Positions 5,356 through 6,676 of a stretch of DNA of 6,676 bases are shown in pieces (the first letter of the stretch is position 1; each line of letters begins with the position of its first letter). Position numbers and translations under genes: made by a program. The notes under the pieces were generated by a model. It saw only the letters and a program-made list of their open reading frames with translations, was not told the origin of the DNA and ran no database searches. This DNA comes from JBQTJN01 sp052387095 (GTDB taxonomy: Bacteria > Pseudomonadota > Alphaproteobacteria > Micavibrionales > Micavibrionaceae): NCBI GenBank assembly GCA_052387095.1, contig JBQTJN010000048.1, positions 1-6,676 of the forward strand. Reading direction: 5' to 3'.

Positions 5356-6312
5356 ATGAGCACACCAAAAATGAAAAAAGGTTTAGGCCGCGGACTGAAT
5401 GCATTGTTCCAGGATGAGGAAGATACCTTCGAAAACGATACGCCGACGCGGGCCCGCGCGACCCAGCCTGCCGCTCCCCCGGTCCCGGCCAATACGGGGT
5501 CAAATGCAGCTTCAAGCCGTTTCATGGTCAGTGTTTCCAGTCTCGTGCCGGGTGCCTTCCAGCCACGCCAAAATTTTGATGAAGAGGCGCTGAACCAGCT
5601 TGCCGATTCCATCCGTCAGCACGGTTTATTACAACCTCTCCTCGTCCGTAAGGATACGAAAAAAGACGGTCAATTCGAGATCATCGCCGGTGAGCGGAGA
5701 TGGCGCGCCGCGCAACGCGCACAATTGCACGAGGTGCCGGTTGTGGTTGCCAACCTTGAAGATGCGCAGGCGGCAGAAGTCGCGCTGATCGAGAATTTAC
5801 AGCGCGAGGATCTCAACGCCGTTGAGGAAGCGCTGGGTTATAAGCGCCTTGCCGATGAATACGGCCATACACAGGAAAAACTGGCGAAAGTCATCGGCAA
5901 ATCGCGCCCGCATATCGCCAATACCATGCGCTTGCTGCAATTGCCGCCTGCCATCCTTGATTACGTACGGCAGGGGAAACTCAGCGCCGGCCATGCGCGC
6001 GCGCTGATCACATCGAAAGACCCGCTGGCCCTCGCGCAGGAAGTGATTGCGAAAAACCTGAGCGTCCGCAAGACGGAAGAGCTGGCCAATGAGGGTAGCG
6101 CGGGCAAAGCCGCGAAAAAGGGCAGCGATTCTTACGTGAAAGATGCCGATACGATCGAGATGGAGAAAGATCTCTCCAATGTTCTCGGGCTTAAAGTCAC
6201 GATCGACCCAAAGACCAGCACGGTCGGGTCTGTAAAAATCGAGTATAAAAATCTCGACCAGCTGGATGATATTGTGCTGCGTCTGGCAAGGTTTCCCAAA
6301 AAAAAGGAGTGA
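5356..6312 (+). CDS. parB: chromosome partitioning protein ParB (Spo0J-type)
   Basis: ParB binds parS, then closes as a CTP-dependent sliding clamp and spreads along DNA, forming the cargo moved by ParA. The 318-aa product begins with KKGLGRGLNALF (7-18), the conserved N-terminal peptide that stimulates the ParA ATPase. A Pro/Ala-rich linker follows (about 29-54), then the ParB/Srx-like CTP-binding domain with QPRxxF (69-74), GERRWRAA (112-119) and ENLQREDLN (146-154), the helix-turn-helix parS-binding segment (about 172-193), and a Lys-rich C-terminal dimerisation domain ending in RLARFPKKKE. All CTP-box motifs are intact. The ribosome site is weak (AAAGAG in a purine-rich tract before the ATG). 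Its 3' end contains AAGGAG, which serves the next gene, whose ATG is 4 bases after the parB stop. The cognate parS sites are 1.0-1.6 kb upstream. Confidence 0.97.
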   Translation: MSTPKMKKGLGRGLNALFQDEEDTFENDTPTRARATQPAAPPVPANTGSNAASSRFMVSVSSLVPGAFQPRQNFDEEALNQLADSIRQHGLLQPLLVRKDTKKDGQFEIIAGERRWRAAQRAQLHEVPVVVANLEDAQAAEVALIENLQREDLNAVEEALGYKRLADEYGHTQEKLAKVIGKSRPHIANTMRLLQLPPAILDYVRQGKLSAGHARALITSKDPLALAQEVIAKNLSVRKTEELANEGSAGKAAKKGSDSYVKDADTIEMEKDLSNVLGLKVTIDPKTSTVGSVKIEYKNLDQLDDIVLRLARFPKKKE

Positions 6313-6316
6313 AAAA

Positions 6317-6616
6317 ATGTCATATATAAGACCTGAAAAACTTCATGAAAAACTAACGTCTGAAGACGCGAAAGCGGCTTTTTATAAAATAAATGCTTTA
6401 AAACCTGATTGGGATCTCAATCCTAATACAGGAAAAACCTATTTATCATTGACCATCGACGCGCGGGAAAAAGGTAACACAATCTTGAATGCTTTAGGGG
6501 GATGGAAGGAAACTGAAGATGTCGATGAGCGTATGACGGCATTGTGGGAAAAAATGAACAACCCCGCCCCAAGGGGCGAGGTATCAGAAGAGCGCGAGTT
6601 GCCTGTCCTCGTATAA
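6317..6616 (+). CDS. hypothetical protein, unknown (99 aa), 3' end overlapping a mobile-element end
   Basis: I do not recognise this small protein. The ATG at 6317 has an excellent ribosome site, AAGGAG (6304-6309), 7 bases upstream inside the parB 3' end, so it is probably translated in the same operon as parB. The frame is open further upstream into parB, but no start there has comparable support. Residues 1-80 look like a small soluble domain (start MSYIRPEKLHEKL; then ALKPDWDLNPNTGKTYLSL; ILNALGGWKE). The last ~18 residues, from NPAPRGEV on, are encoded by the GC-rich hairpin and by the antisense of the minus-strand transposase-like gene. The natural C-terminus was therefore probably replaced when the element inserted. 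AT-richer codon use than parB suggests a different history. There is no signal peptide or membrane span. Confidence 0.68.
   Translation: MSYIRPEKLHEKLTSEDAKAAFYKINALKPDWDLNPNTGKTYLSLTIDAREKGNTILNALGGWKETEDVDERMTALWEKMNNPAPRGEVSEERELPVLV
6561..6582 (-). repeat. GC-rich stem-loop, candidate right end of an IS200/IS605-like element or terminator
   Basis: Bases 6561-6569 pair with 6574-6582 around the loop 6570-6573. On the plus strand one position is a C.A mismatch, but on the minus strand the same position is a G.T(U) wobble, so the hairpin is better on the minus strand. It begins 2 bases after the stop of the minus-strand transposase-like gene. IS200/IS605 elements carry such subterminal hairpins on the transposase-sense strand. 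The minus-strand continuation is T-rich (TTGTTCATTTTTT), so it could also act as that gene's intrinsic terminator. Confidence 0.6.
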
Positions 6617-6676
6617 CTTCTCGTATGGTTGTCCCTGCTTTTTCACATAGTTTTTGATCATGTTCTCATCGCCATG
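6584..6676 (-). CDS. tnpA: probable IS200/IS605-family Y1 transposase, C-terminal end (partial)
   Basis: The last 30 codons of a minus-strand gene run in from the right edge to a TGA at 6586-6584. The peptide contains NYVKKQGQPYEKLYED and ends in RQLALF. IS200/IS605 TnpA proteins end with a helix carrying the catalytic tyrosine, followed four residues later by a glutamine (the YIENQ-type motif), and then a short charged tail often finishing in Leu-Phe. Y-V-K-K-Q fits this pattern. The HUH metal-binding motif would lie outside the window, so the family call rests on one motif, the tail, and the hairpin just behind the gene. Alternatives are an unrelated small protein or a decayed copy. The plus-strand unknown gene (6317-6616) overlaps it antisense by 33 bases. 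Confidence 0.6.
   Translation of the reverse strand, partial: HGDENMIKNYVKKQGQPYEKLYEDRQLALF

Noticed and set aside
5136..5417. Open frame spanning the parA-parB gap, giving peptides such as FGPWIASLPLVARND
   Set aside because: It is a translation of the palindromic repeat plus out-of-frame ends of parA and parB; such peptides are common spurious calls from this repeat type.
6127..6142. TTACGTGAAAG in parB as a parS site
   Set aside because: About 11 of 16 positions match and the palindrome is broken.

Overview
The window comes from a bacterial chromosome, most likely an alphaproteobacterium, close to its replication origin. The evidence is the gene order mnmE - mnmG - rsmG - parA - parB, which is the usual origin-proximal block in that class, together with three parS-like centromere sites inside and just after rsmG. 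The genus cannot be named from the sequence. Base composition varies a lot: the first 60 bases (mnmE tail) are about 78% GC by hand count, mnmG starts near 60%, and the stretch from about 160 to 1830 falls to about 40% in the rows counted.

Layout: (1) 1-157, the last 51 codons of mnmE. (2) 158-1839, an AT-richer insert that separates mnmE from mnmG. It carries two convergent genes of unknown function, one on + (269-976) and one on - (982-1728). Each has its own plausible promoter, and the stop codons lie only a few bases apart. (3) 1840-4324, mnmG and rsmG, overlapping by 11 bp. MnmE and MnmG together modify the wobble uridine of certain tRNAs, and RsmG methylates 16S rRNA. (4) 4405-6312, parA and parB, the chromosome-partition ATPase and the CTP-dependent parS-binding protein. 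Their target sites lie just upstream, so the whole ParABS system is within about 2.6 kb. A 90-bp palindromic repeat sits between parA and parB. (5) 6317-6616, a small gene of unknown function directly behind parB. Its last codons overlap the end of a minus-strand gene entering from the right edge, which looks like the C-terminus of an IS200/IS605-type Y1 transposase with a GC-rich hairpin behind it.

The core genes are ordinary and intact. The parts worth a second look are the two-gene insert, the dual coding/centromere use of rsmG with a perfect DnaA-box 9-mer nearby, the palindrome splitting parAB, and the mobile-element end fused to the gene after parB. I did not find a recognisable defence, CRISPR or biosynthetic system. 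If anything here is undescribed, the two-gene insert is the best candidate, but its function cannot be read from the sequence.
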